The notes under the pieces are model-generated. The model had not been told where the DNA came from and made no database searches. It saw nothing but the letters and a program-made list of their open reading frames with translations. DNA of 34,192 nt from Marinosulfonomonas sp. (lineage in GTDB: Bacteria > Pseudomonadota > Alphaproteobacteria > Rhodobacterales > Rhodobacteraceae): NCBI GenBank assembly GCA_030625325.1, contig DAOURA010000007.1:1-34192 (forward strand), read 5' to 3'. This document shows, in pieces, positions 9,067-17,159 of the stretch. Numbering within the stretch: the first letter of the stretch is position 1; every line of letters starts with the position of its first letter. Both the position numbers and the translations under genes were made by a program.

Positions 9067-9122
9067 CACGGCTCCGTCAGGTGTCTCGACAATTGGGTGC
9101 TTGTGCCCTTAAGTCTTGGATT

Positions 9123-9338
9123 ATGAAAGAGCTTCTTCGCACAAACGACCCAACAATCATCGCCTATGCGTCCGCCCTTCTTCAGGGGGAGGGTATAAAC
9201 TGCTTTCCAATCGACGTCCATATGAGCGTACTGGAAGGAAGCGTGGGCGTATTGCCGCGGCGCGTGATGGTTCGCAGTCAGGATTATTTCCGCGCGACGG
9301 CGATTTTACGGGATAATAACATTGATTTGGGGCGATAG
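9123..9338 (+). CDS. DUF2007 small protein
   Basis: 71 residues from an ATG at 9123. It resembles the DUF2007 family, annotated as putative signal-transducing protein: MKELLRTNDPTIIAYASALLQ opens the protein, followed by the GINCFPIDVHMS strand and VLPRRVMVRSQDYFRATAIL. No catalytic residues or membrane segment are visible. The usual architecture is a small ferredoxin-like alpha-beta fold. It is divergent from the polyprenyl synthase gene (56 bases between starts) and lies 3 bases before the methyltransferase gene, so those two form an operon. The role is unknown. Confidence 0.85.
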   Translation: MKELLRTNDPTIIAYASALLQGEGINCFPIDVHMSVLEGSVGVLPRRVMVRSQDYFRATAILRDNNIDLGR

Positions 9339-9341
9339 GGC

Positions 9342-10103
9342 GTGGGGTTTACTAAAGAAGACCTGACACAGGACCGGTTTCTGAATGGTAAGGTTTTGGC
9401 GCACCAGCCGCGGCGTGGATACCGCGCAGGGGCGGATCCTGTGTTTTTGGCGGCGGCGGTAAATGCATCGCCCGGGCAAAGCGTTCTGGAACTGGGCTGT
9501 GGTGCTGGGGTTGCCAGCCTTTGTCTGGGGCGGCGGGTGGCGGGCCTGCGGCTGACAGGCGTGGAAATTCAACCTGAATACGCAGACCTTGCCCGCCTGA
9601 ATGCCCGCGAAAATGGCATAGATATGGATGTGGTAACGGCAGATATATGCGCGTTGCCCGATGATTTGCGGGCGCGCAGTTTTGACCATGTGATTGCCAA
9701 TCCGCCCTATTATGAACGGGGTCATGGCACAAAATCGGACGACGCAGGGCGTGATATGGCCCTGGCGGGGGACACGCCCCTGGCTGTTTGGGTTGATACG
9801 GCAACCCGCCGCCTGAAACCCGGCGGGGTTTTGACATTCATCCAAAAGGCGGATCGTTTACCTGATCTTTTGGCGGCGATCGATGGTCGGTTAGGCGGCA
9901 TTTTGGTAAAGCCGCTGGCCCCGCGCATTGGGCGGGCCAGTGAATTGGTTCTACTGGTCGCGCGTAAGGGCGGACGCGCAAAATTTCGCCTGTTGGCACC
10001 GCTTATATTGCATGAAGGCGCGGCCCATGAACGCGATGGTGACAGCTATACCGAGGGTGCCAAAAATATATTGCGCAGCGGCGGTGCCCTTGAAATTTCC
10101 TGA
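9342..10103 (+). CDS. TrmN6-type SAM-dependent methyltransferase (tRNA1(Val) adenine-37 N6 family)
   Basis: 253 residues, GTG start after a GGGG-rich stretch. The opening TQDRFLNGKVLAHQPRRGYRAGADPVFLAA matches the YfiC/TrmN6 family. SAM motif I is VLELGCGAG at 48-56, the acidic loop is GVEIQPEY at 73-80, and the N6-adenine catalytic motif is NPPYYERG at 120-127. The motif supports methylation of an exocyclic adenine nitrogen; the exact substrate (A37 of tRNA-Val in E. coli) is from the family, not proven here. It sits directly after the DUF2007 gene and before a DUF465 gene. Confidence 0.9.
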   Translation: MGFTKEDLTQDRFLNGKVLAHQPRRGYRAGADPVFLAAAVNASPGQSVLELGCGAGVASLCLGRRVAGLRLTGVEIQPEYADLARLNARENGIDMDVVTADICALPDDLRARSFDHVIANPPYYERGHGTKSDDAGRDMALAGDTPLAVWVDTATRRLKPGGVLTFIQKADRLPDLLAAIDGRLGGILVKPLAPRIGRASELVLLVARKGGRAKFRLLAPLILHEGAAHERDGDSYTEGAKNILRSGGALEIS

Positions 10104-10227
10104 TTAAAGATTTGATAAGTAATAGGGGCCATGAATGTTTCAGGACTGATTTTGGGCATGGCGCGTGACATCGGTTTCAAATTATGCTGCACTACCCATA
10201 CGGGTATTTCAAAAAAGGAGGACGACC

Positions 10228-10395
10228 ATGAATTTGGGTTCGCACTTGCAGGAACTCCGCAGAAAACATCAAACCCTGTCAGATCAGGTAGAAGCAGAGC
10301 AAAGAAGCCCTGCCAGTGATGGTCTTCAGGTTATGACGCTGAAAAAAGAAAAACTTAAATTAAAAGAAGAAATTTCGCGCCTGAACCACACTTAG
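10228..10395 (+). CDS. DUF465 (YdcH-type) small coiled-coil protein
   Basis: 55 residues from the ATG at 10228, chosen because a strong AAGGAGG ribosome site lies 8-10 bases upstream (10214-10220). The earlier in-frame start at 10165 lacks one. The sequence is a charged helical hairpin: SHLQELRRKHQTLSDQVEAE, a short loop with a Pro-Ala-Ser turn, then LKKEKLKLKEEISRL. That is the DUF465/YdcH pattern, common and often multicopy in alphaproteobacteria. Function is unknown. Its stop overlaps the end of the convergent EamA gene by 4 bases. Confidence 0.88.
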   Translation: MNLGSHLQELRRKHQTLSDQVEAEQRSPASDGLQVMTLKKEKLKLKEEISRLNHT

Positions 10396-11264
10396 GGTGC
10401 ATTTGTGGCGGTGCTGGCCCTTGCGGCCCAAAAGGCACCGCCCGAAATTAAAACGGCCGCCAACAGCAGCGGCCAGCGCGGTTCGGAAATTCCTGCCGCG
10501 ACAAGGGCAAGCGTTGATAAAAGGGGGGCCGCATAGGATGCAACACCCAGCAATTGGATGTCACCCTTTTTCACCCCAATATCCCAGACATAAAAAGCCA
10601 GACCAACCGGCCCGGTGCCCAATGCAATGATTGACGCCCAGCCCAATTTTGTGGCGGGCCATATGGTTTCTTCCAGTACCAGATGCCCAAAAACCGAAAG
10701 GGCGGCGCTTAGGATGCAAAAAACTGCAACGCTGATTGTGGGGGTGGCGGCAAATTTTCGTGAGATCACGGAATAACCGGACCATGTAAGTGCGCATCCT
10801 GCGGCCAATGCGTAACCTGTTGCAAAGGCCGGATCAAAACCCGTGGCCCCACCCAAAACGACCAGTGCCGCGCCGGCAAAGCTGATGCTGGCCCCAAGGA
10901 TATGGCCGCGGCGCAGTTTTTCCCCGGGTAACAGACCCGAAAACAGAACAATCAATATTGGCCAGAGATATGCGATTAACCCGGCCTGCGCCGCCGGGGC
11001 GTTGCGTAGGGCCGAAAAATACAGAAAATGGTAACCAAACAGCCCGGCCGTTCCAAAAGCATAGACCACCCACGAAACATCTTTCAGGCTTGAAAACCCG
11101 CCGGTCTTCCAGGCCCAGATCAACCCGATACTGCCGCCGATCGCGAAACAAATCGCATTCAGTTGCAATGGCGGAACAGGGGATGTGCCAACCGTGAACA
11201 GGGCCAGAAATGACCATAGAAATATAGCAACGAAACCGACCTGGGTGGCGCGGTTTCGTGTCAT
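10392..11264 (-). CDS. EamA-family (DMT superfamily) transporter, YddG-like
   Basis: 290 residues with about ten hydrophobic segments, the normal two-EamA-repeat layout. The first repeat covers about 5-135 (LRNAPAAQAGLIAYLWPILIVLF in its fourth to fifth helices), the second about 145-285 (GTGPVGLAFYVWDIGVKKGD, then GVASYAAPLLSTLALV). The AFYVWDIGVKKGD block resembles YddG-type aromatic amino-acid exporters. The substrate is not determined by sequence. It starts 6 bases after the phaB stop on the same strand, without a clear ribosome site, so it is probably co-transcribed with phaA-phaB. A role in PHB metabolism is not implied. Confidence 0.88.
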   Translation of the reverse strand: MTRNRATQVGFVAIFLWSFLALFTVGTSPVPPLQLNAICFAIGGSIGLIWAWKTGGFSSLKDVSWVVYAFGTAGLFGYHFLYFSALRNAPAAQAGLIAYLWPILIVLFSGLLPGEKLRRGHILGASISFAGAALVVLGGATGFDPAFATGYALAAGCALTWSGYSVISRKFAATPTISVAVFCILSAALSVFGHLVLEETIWPATKLGWASIIALGTGPVGLAFYVWDIGVKKGDIQLLGVASYAAPLLSTLALVAAGISEPRWPLLLAAVLISGGAFWAARASTATNAP

Positions 11265-11270
11265 TTTGGT

Positions 11271-11996
11271 TTAGACAACAAACTGTGCGCCGTTGGCCGA
11301 CAGGGTGGAGCCGGAAATAAACCCGGCGTCATCCGAGGCAAGAAATGTTACGCAACGCGCAATCTCTGCTGGCTCCCCCAGTCGCCCGACTGGGATTTGT
11401 GGAATGATGCGTTCTTTCACCACTTTTTCGTCGATCGCCAGGACCATTTCGGTGCCAATATAGCCGGGGCAGATTGCGTTTACGGTGATGCCGACGCGCG
11501 CGCCTTCCTGGGCCAGCGCCTTGGTGAAACCAAGATCGCCGGCCTTGGCGGCAGAATAATTTACCTGTCCGGCCTGGCCTTTTTGACCGTTGATTGAACT
11601 GATGTTGATCACACGGCCGAATTTTCGCCCCCGCATGCCCGGCCAAATCGGGTGGGTCATATTGAACGCCCCCGAAAGGTTGGTATCGATAACTTCTTTC
11701 CATTGCTGGGGGGTCATTTTGTGAAACATCGCGTCCCGTGTGATGCCAGCGTTGTTAACCAAAATTTCCACCGGGCCCAGATCAGCTTCGACCTGGGCAA
11801 TGCCTGCGACACAGGCGTCATAATCGGCCACGGACCACTTGTAGGCTGCAATGCCTGTTTTGGCAGAAAACTTTTCTGCGGCGGTATCGTTGCCAGCGTA
11901 ATTCGCAGCAACTTTGTAGCCTGCATCATTCAGGGCAACACTAATTGCTGCGCCGATACCGCGTGTGCCGCCCGTAACAATAGCAATTCGGGACAT
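11271..11996 (-). CDS. phaB: Acetoacetyl-CoA reductase
   Basis: 241 residues of the short-chain dehydrogenase family. PhaB reduces acetoacetyl-CoA to (R)-3-hydroxybutyryl-CoA with NADPH, for poly-3-hydroxybutyrate and, in Rhodobacter-type bacteria, the ethylmalonyl-CoA pathway. Visible motifs are TGGTRGIG at 8-15, NNAG near 85, and the catalytic Ser with YxxxK in INISSINGQKGQAGQ followed by VNYSAAKAG. The C-terminal ISGSTLSANGAQFVV fits PhaB. The start has GGAG 6-7 bases upstream. It follows phaA by 74 bases, giving phaA-phaB order. No phaC is in the window. Confidence 0.96.
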   Translation of the reverse strand: MSRIAIVTGGTRGIGAAISVALNDAGYKVAANYAGNDTAAEKFSAKTGIAAYKWSVADYDACVAGIAQVEADLGPVEILVNNAGITRDAMFHKMTPQQWKEVIDTNLSGAFNMTHPIWPGMRGRKFGRVINISSINGQKGQAGQVNYSAAKAGDLGFTKALAQEGARVGITVNAICPGYIGTEMVLAIDEKVVKERIIPQIPVGRLGEPAEIARCVTFLASDDAGFISGSTLSANGAQFVV

Positions 11997-12070
11997 TATA
12001 ATCTCCGTCCATTGAGTAATAATGATAAAATATGGTAGTGATGCGCGGTATAACTATGCAGCTATTAATT

Positions 12071-13246
12071 TCAGCTCCGCTCCAGACACATGGCAACACC
12101 CATGCCGCCACCGATGCAGAGTGTCGCAAGGCCCTTTTTGGCATCCCGGCGCTGCATTTCAAATAACAGCGTGTTCAGGATCCGGCAGCCGGATGCGCCG
12201 ATCGGGTGGCCGATGGCAATCGCGCCGCCGTTGACGTTTACCACATCCGGGTTCCAGCCCATGTCTTTGTTTACGGCGCAGGCCTGTGCAGCAAAGGCTT
12301 CGTTTGCTTCGACAAGATCCAGATCTTCGGCCTTCCATCCGGCCAGTTCAAGGGCCTTGCGGCTGGCGTAAATCGGGCCTGCGCCCATAACGGACGGGTC
12401 CAGGCCGACGGTCGCAAAGCTGGCGATGCGGGCCAGTGGGTTAATGCCGCGCTTTTCGGCGTCATCGGCGGCCATCAACAGGGTTGCTGCCGCGCCGTCG
12501 TTCAGGCCGGATGCGTTGGCGGCGGTGACGGTGCCATCCTTAATAAAGGCGGGGCGCATTTTTTGCATGCCTTCAATGGTTGCGCCGTGACGAATGTATT
12601 CGTCTTTGTCGACGATAATATCGCCCTTGCGCGTTTTCACGGTGAACGGAACAATTTCGTCGGTGAACTTGCCGGCGTTTTGCGCCGCCTCTGCTTTGTT
12701 TTGGCTGTTTAGCGCGAATTGATCCTGCATATCGCGGTTGATTTGCCATTTTTGTGCAACGTTTTCCGCCGTTTGCCCCATGTGATAGCCGTTAAAGGCG
12801 TCCCACAGGCCATCACGGATCATTGAATCAATATATTTCACGTCGCCCATTTTATGGCCTGCCCGCAGGTGCGCCACATGGGGCGACAGGGTCATGTTTT
12901 CCTGACCACCGGCTGCCACTATGCTGGCAGCCCCCAGTTGGATTTGTTGTGCGCCAAGGGCGACCGCCCGCAGGCCGGAACCGCAGACCTGATTAAGCCC
13001 CCAGGCCGAACTTTCAATCGGAAGACCGGCGTTAATGTGGGCCTGCCGGGCCGGGTTCTGGCCCTGTCCGGCGCTTAAGACCTGACCAAGAATTGTTTCG
13101 CTAACCTCTGACTTTTCAATATCTGCGCGTTCAACCACGGCTTCAAGCACAGCTTTGCCTAGATCGTGGGCCGGTGTGTTGGCAAATGATCCGGCAAAGC
13201 TGCCGACGGCAGTTCTGGCGGCGGATGCGATAACGATATTGGTCAT
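12071..13246 (-). CDS. phaA: Acetyl-CoA acetyltransferase (beta-ketothiolase)
   Basis: 391 residues from the ATG at 13246, with GGAG about 9 bases upstream; the frame is open further upstream but thiolases begin at MTNIVIASAARTAVG. It condenses two acetyl-CoA into acetoacetyl-CoA. The acyl-accepting cysteine is C88 in NQVCGSGLRAV. The histidine lies in NGGAIAIGHPIGASG and the second cysteine in LATLCIGGGMG, all intact. The family length is about 391. It is first in a phaA-phaB-EamA group and has a promoter-like sequence containing a CTGC-N4-GCAG dyad upstream. Confidence 0.97.
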   Translation of the reverse strand: MTNIVIASAARTAVGSFAGSFANTPAHDLGKAVLEAVVERADIEKSEVSETILGQVLSAGQGQNPARQAHINAGLPIESSAWGLNQVCGSGLRAVALGAQQIQLGAASIVAAGGQENMTLSPHVAHLRAGHKMGDVKYIDSMIRDGLWDAFNGYHMGQTAENVAQKWQINRDMQDQFALNSQNKAEAAQNAGKFTDEIVPFTVKTRKGDIIVDKDEYIRHGATIEGMQKMRPAFIKDGTVTAANASGLNDGAAATLLMAADDAEKRGINPLARIASFATVGLDPSVMGAGPIYASRKALELAGWKAEDLDLVEANEAFAAQACAVNKDMGWNPDVVNVNGGAIAIGHPIGASGCRILNTLLFEMQRRDAKKGLATLCIGGGMGVAMCLERS

Positions 13247-13331
13247 AGGGTTTTTCTCCAACTGTGATCGGGCAGGAAATTCGTCCATGGTTATCCAAAG
13301 AAACAACCCTGATTTTGCCCACTTGAAAACC

Positions 13332-13359
13332 ACTATGCTGCATGTGCAGAAAAAATCAA
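13332..13359 (-). promoter_or_regulatory. Candidate phaA promoter with PhaR-like dyad CTGC-N4-GCAG
   Basis: On minus, a -35-like TTGATT (13354-13359) and a -10-like CATAGT (13332-13337) are 16 bases apart. The inverted repeat CTGCATGTGCAG (13338-13349 on plus) fills the spacer next to the -10. PhaR of Paracoccus is known to bind TGC-rich CTGC/GCAG repeats and repress PHB granule genes, so this could be a PhaR operator about 90 bases before phaA. The hexamers and repeat are seen; regulator identity is inferred. Confidence 0.4.
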
Positions 13360-13417
13360 CTGAAAGACACCCCGCTGCCTGTGACAGATAGGGTGAATTT
13401 CAGGGATCAGGATCAAT

Positions 13418-14266
13418 CTAGGCTGATTTTTTGTGATTATCCCGATCAATAACCCAGTGGGGGCGAACCGTCGGGACGCCAAAGTAATAACCCTGCATGC
13501 AATCAATACCGGCCTCGGCCAGAAATCTGGCATCCTGTTCGGTTTCCACAAACTCGGCGACAGTGAACATTTCAAAATGCCGGGCAAGGGAAATGAGAGC
13601 TTTGGTTAAAACCTGATTGTCAGGGTTTTTGTGGATGCCCCGGATAAAGGTGCCGTCAATTTTAAGGATGTCAAAGTAGAAATCCCGCAAATAGCGAAAA
13701 GCGGTGTAACCGGCGCCGAAATCATCCAGCGCAAAGGATATGCCCATGGCTTGCAGGTCGGACATGAACGCCTGAACGATGTCTGGCATGACCATTGCCG
13801 AACGTTCAGTAATTTCCAGGATTAGCCGCTCGGCAATTGTGGGGTCGTCTTTCAGGCCATTTGTCAAAACCTGTTTCCACGGGGCATAGCCAATGGAACG
13901 GGCCGACATATTGATGGACAGGCGCAGGGTTGGTTCCTGTTGCAGGGTAATCAGGCCAAGCTGTAGGGCCTTACAATCTATTTTGCGGCCCAGTTCACTG
14001 GTTTCGACCCCATCAATAAAATCCTGGGCCGGAATTATGCGCCCGGTTCTGTCCATTATGCGGATCAGCCCTTCATAGAATGCCGGGCGGTCCGGGGCGG
14101 CCGTTTGAACGATCGGCTGAAAGGCCAGCATCACGCGATTTTCCCGAAGGGCCTCGGCCACAAGCTGGGGTGCATTGCGGTCCCGTTCGTCCACCGCCAG
14201 TGTAAGGGGGTCGGAAATACCATCCATGGGGTTCATTTTTGGGTTATACATTTTGGGCAATTCCAT
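13418..14266 (-). CDS. EAL-domain protein, probable cyclic-di-GMP phosphodiesterase
   Basis: 282 residues from the ATG at 14266. A TTG at 14299 is an alternative, and no start has a convincing ribosome site. Nearly the whole protein is one EAL domain (about 32-272), with no GGDEF, PAS or membrane segment. The signature is EGL at 65-67 in place of EAL, still fitting ExLxR. Metal and catalytic positions appear intact: N119 (SINMSARS), E151 (LEITER), D181-D182 (LDDFGAGYT), K202 (ILKIDGTF), E238 (VAEFVET) and Q258 (QGYYFG). It should therefore hydrolyse c-di-GMP to pGpG in the cytoplasm. It lies upstream of phaA on the same strand (171-base gap) and is divergent from tag. Confidence 0.9.
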   Translation of the reverse strand: MELPKMYNPKMNPMDGISDPLTLAVDERDRNAPQLVAEALRENRVMLAFQPIVQTAAPDRPAFYEGLIRIMDRTGRIIPAQDFIDGVETSELGRKIDCKALQLGLITLQQEPTLRLSINMSARSIGYAPWKQVLTNGLKDDPTIAERLILEITERSAMVMPDIVQAFMSDLQAMGISFALDDFGAGYTAFRYLRDFYFDILKIDGTFIRGIHKNPDNQVLTKALISLARHFEMFTVAEFVETEQDARFLAEAGIDCMQGYYFGVPTVRPHWVIDRDNHKKSA

Positions 14267-14391
14267 ATGGCGTTTGACTGTTGCCAACCTGACGGGCAAA
14301 CCCTAAAAACAGGTAAATGTTCTTATTTAGTTCTAATTGAGTGTGTTTTAACTGAAATGACCAAATAACTGAATATAATAAGGGGGAAGTC

Positions 14392-14964
14392 ATGGATGGC
14401 AGGTGCGATTGGTGCGGTGATGACCCGCTTTACGTAGATTATCATGACCACGACTGGGGGGTGCCGGAATACGACAGTCGTGCCCTGTGGGAAAAGCTGA
14501 TTCTTGACGGATTTCAGGCCGGGCTGGCCTGGATAACGATACTGCGCAAACGTGAAAATTTCAGGGTGGCCTTTGAAGGGTTTGACCCGAATGTAATTGC
14601 AATATGGGGTGAAACGGATGTTGCACGCCTGCTGGAAAATCCGGGCATCGTGCGCCACCGCGGCAAGATTGAAGCCACCATTGGCAACGCCCGCGCATGG
14701 CAACGCATTGAGGCAGACCAAGGGTTTGACAGGTTTCTGTGGGCCTATGTTGACGGCAAGCCATTGCAAAACCGGTTCACCAATATGGGGCAGGTTCCGG
14801 CCCAGACGCCGTTGTCAGTTCAGATATCAAAGGATCTGAAAAAGGCCGGGTTCAAGTTCTGTGGCCCGACAATTGTTTATGCCTTCATGCAGGCCACCGG
14901 GATGGTCAATGACCATATGGTGACCTGCCCTTGCCATGGGCGCGTCGCAAAAATGGCCCGCTAA
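14392..14964 (+). CDS. tag: DNA-3-methyladenine glycosylase I
   Basis: 190 residues with a strong AGGGGGAAG ribosome site before the ATG. Tag removes 3-methyladenine from alkylated DNA as the first step of base excision repair. The N-terminal RCDWCGDDPLYVDYHDHDWG and C-terminal NDHMVTCPC carry the zinc ligands, here C5, H18, H175 and C179, one residue offset from E. coli at the N-terminus and the same at the C-terminus. The substrate pocket segment ILDGFQAGLAWITILRKRE (37-55) is also typical. It is a single gene, divergent from the EAL gene and ending one base before the convergent thioredoxin-like gene. Confidence 0.96.
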   Translation: MDGRCDWCGDDPLYVDYHDHDWGVPEYDSRALWEKLILDGFQAGLAWITILRKRENFRVAFEGFDPNVIAIWGETDVARLLENPGIVRHRGKIEATIGNARAWQRIEADQGFDRFLWAYVDGKPLQNRFTNMGQVPAQTPLSVQISKDLKKAGFKFCGPTIVYAFMQATGMVNDHMVTCPCHGRVAKMAR

Positions 14965-14965
14965 A

Positions 14966-15526
14966 TTATTCCGCCTGTGCAATCAGGCCTGCAATTATGG
15001 CCTGTGCGCTGTTGCTGAACCATTCCGCGTCACCGCGCAGGCGGGCGATTTCCTGGCCCTCAGGGTTCAGGATAATTGTGATCGGCAGGCCCAGAACGGC
15101 CATATCTCGGGCCAGTTCCATTTTCGGGTCCATCAGGATTGGCAGGCTGGTGATTTCCACGTCGTCAAAAAAGCGTTGGATGGCCGGTAGTTTGCTGCGG
15201 CTGGTGGCAATGGTTACGACTTCGAAATCATCACCGCCATAGGTGTCCTGTAATTGCTGAAGGGACGGCATTTCTTTGCGGCAGGGCGCGCACCATGTGG
15301 CCCAAAAGTTGACGGCGATATATTTACCCTGCCAGTCGGCCAGTTGGTGAACACCACCATCCGGGTCACTGAAGGTAACCTGCGAGACGTCCTTTGGTTC
15401 AGTGTGGAAGATCAATTTTTTCATGGTGCCCTCACGCAGGGCCGCCAAATCGGCGGTTTGTGCGAACGCGCCATTTGCACCAAGCGCAAGCGCCGTGTAG
15501 AGCACGACAGAACGAAGTAAACGCAT
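14966..15526 (-). CDS. TlpA/ResA-like periplasmic thiol-disulfide oxidoreductase
   Basis: 186 residues. Residues 1-22 form a signal peptide with likely cleavage after AFA, so the enzyme acts in the periplasm or is anchored by the uncleaved signal. The thioredoxin fold shows the WATWCAPC active site with C79 and C82, the [18 protein letters not shown] segment with the conserved cis-proline, and [17 protein letters not shown]. Family members reduce apocytochrome or copper-site thiols; the client is unknown. A strong GGAGG lies 6-7 bases before the ATG. It is divergent from argH with only 24 bases between starts. Confidence 0.92.
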   Translation of the reverse strand: MRLLRSVVLYTALALGANGAFAQTADLAALREGTMKKLIFHTEPKDVSQVTFSDPDGGVHQLADWQGKYIAVNFWATWCAPCRKEMPSLQQLQDTYGGDDFEVVTIATSRSKLPAIQRFFDDVEITSLPILMDPKMELARDMAVLGLPITIILNPEGQEIARLRGDAEWFSNSAQAIIAGLIAQAE

Positions 15527-15550
15527 ATGGACCCTCCGGGGGGTAAAGAC

Positions 15551-16942
15551 ATGACCAAAAAGACCCAGAACGCAATGTGGGGCGGGCGGTTCGCCGACGG
15601 GCCGGACGCAATCATGGAGGCAATAAATGCCTCTATCAGTTTCGACAAGCGGCTATACACCCAAGACATCGCAGGGTCACGGGCCCATGCGGCAATGTTG
15701 GCCGCACAGGGTATCATTACGGATAGTGATGGAAATGCGATCAGGGAAGGCCTGCTCACGGTCTTGTCAGAAATTGAAGGCGGGAATTTTCAGTTTTCGC
15801 CGGCTTTGGAAGACATTCACATGAATGTTGAATCACGCCTGAAGGAAATCATTGGCGAACCAGCCGGGCGTTTGCATACGGCGCGGTCGCGCAATGATCA
15901 GGTGGCGCTGGATTTTCGGATGTGGGTGCGTGATCAGGCGGACGCGGCAATTGCCGGGTTGGATGCGCTGTGCCGGGCATTGTTGGTGCAGGCAGAGGCC
16001 GGGGCCGATTGGGTAATGCCGGGTTTCACCCATTTGCAGGTGGCCCAGCCGGTGACATGGGGTCACCATATGATGGCCTATGTTGAAATGTTTGGCCGCG
16101 ATATGTCGCGGTTTCGCGATGCGCGGGCGCGGATGAATGAATGCCCCCTTGGGGCGGCCGCGCTGGCGGGGACATCGTTTCCGATTGACCGGGACGCAAC
16201 GGCGCAGGCGCTGGGGTTTGATCGGCCTGCGGCCAATTCGCTGGACGCGGTGGCGGATCGGGATTTTGCGCTGGAATTTCTGGCCAGCAGCACGATTTGT
16301 GCGATGCACCTTAGCCGGTTCGCCGAAGAACTGGTGATCTGGTCCTCGGCCCAGTTCCGCTTTGTCGCCCTGTCGGACCGGTTTTCCACCGGGTCGTCGA
16401 TTATGCCGCAAAAGAAAAACCACGATGCGGCTGAATTGATCCGCGCCAAGATTGGCCGGATCATGGGTGCAATGGTTGGTCTGTTCACGGTGATGAAGGG
16501 GCTGCCGCTGACCTATTCAAAGGACATGCAGGAAGACAAGGAACAGGTTTTTGATGCGGCTGATAACCTGATGCTGGCGCTGGCGGCGATGACCGGCATG
16601 GTGGCTGATATGAACGCCAATGTTGATGAATTGCGCATTGCGGCGGCCAGCGGGTTTTCAACCGCGACCGATCTGGCCGACTGGCTGGTGCGTGAACTGA
16701 ACCTGCCATTTCGTGACGCGCACCATGTTACCGGAACATTGGTGGGCATGGCCGAAAAGCAGGGCGTTGATTTGCCGGACCTGACGCTGGAACAGATGCA
16801 ATCGGTGCATGGGGCGATAACGGCCGGGGTGTTTGATGTGCTTGGGGTGGAAAATTCGGTAAAATCCCGAACATCATACGGCGGCACTGCCCCTGATCAG
16901 GTGCGCGAACAGATCGCCCGATGGAAAGGTATTTTGGCATGA
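15551..16942 (+). CDS. argH: Argininosuccinate lyase
   Basis: 463 residues from the ATG at 15551, with a G-rich site 8 bases upstream; an ATG at 15527 would add only MDPPGGKD and has no ribosome site. ArgH cleaves argininosuccinate to arginine and fumarate, the last step of arginine synthesis. It opens with [11 protein letters not shown] and contains [15 protein letters not shown] and [16 protein letters not shown]. The catalytic-serine loop is [10 protein letters not shown], about 281-290. The residue after this loop is His291 where Pro is usual in the superfamily; all other key residues are normal. It leads a tight operon with a small lipoprotein gene, lysA and a DUF4175 gene. Confidence 0.96.
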   Translation: MTKKTQNAMWGGRFADGPDAIMEAINASISFDKRLYTQDIAGSRAHAAMLAAQGIITDSDGNAIREGLLTVLSEIEGGNFQFSPALEDIHMNVESRLKEIIGEPAGRLHTARSRNDQVALDFRMWVRDQADAAIAGLDALCRALLVQAEAGADWVMPGFTHLQVAQPVTWGHHMMAYVEMFGRDMSRFRDARARMNECPLGAAALAGTSFPIDRDATAQALGFDRPAANSLDAVADRDFALEFLASSTICAMHLSRFAEELVIWSSAQFRFVALSDRFSTGSSIMPQKKNHDAAELIRAKIGRIMGAMVGLFTVMKGLPLTYSKDMQEDKEQVFDAADNLMLALAAMTGMVADMNANVDELRIAAASGFSTATDLADWLVRELNLPFRDAHHVTGTLVGMAEKQGVDLPDLTLEQMQSVHGAITAGVFDVLGVENSVKSRTSYGGTAPDQVREQIARWKGILA

Positions 16943-17103
16943 AACTGATCGTTACAGCCTTGGTTGCCTGTGTTGTTCTTGTGTCCTGTGGCGCGGATGG
17001 TGCGCCATTGACGCCCAAGTATTCAACCGAAACGACGATCGGCTATAATTCAAGAACCGGGCCGTTCAACACAACATCGTTTGGCGTGGCGTTTTCACCG
17101 TAG
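16939..17103 (+). CDS. Small lipoprotein between argH and lysA
   Basis: 54 residues; its ATG overlaps the argH stop as ATGA, so translation is coupled. The N-terminus is a type II signal peptide: basic start, hydrophobic core and lipobox LVSC with the acylated cysteine at position 17. The mature part is only about 38 residues and polar: [16 protein letters not shown], then [16 protein letters not shown] recognise no domain. Lipidation would place it at the outer face of the inner membrane or in the outer membrane. Because it lies inside an amino-acid operon the function is not obvious. Confidence 0.8.
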   Translation: MKLIVTALVACVVLVSCGADGAPLTPKYSTETTIGYNSRTGPFNTTSFGVAFSP

Positions 17104-17159
17104 CCACCTGCCCCTGTTTGTTAAGACACAGCCCACTCAAAACCCCGGGAATATCACCG

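Noticed and set aside
13247-13333. Upstream extension of phaA by about 29 residues
   Set aside because: Thiolases begin at MTNIVIASAARTA, which has its own ribosome site; the extension would also include the promoter region.
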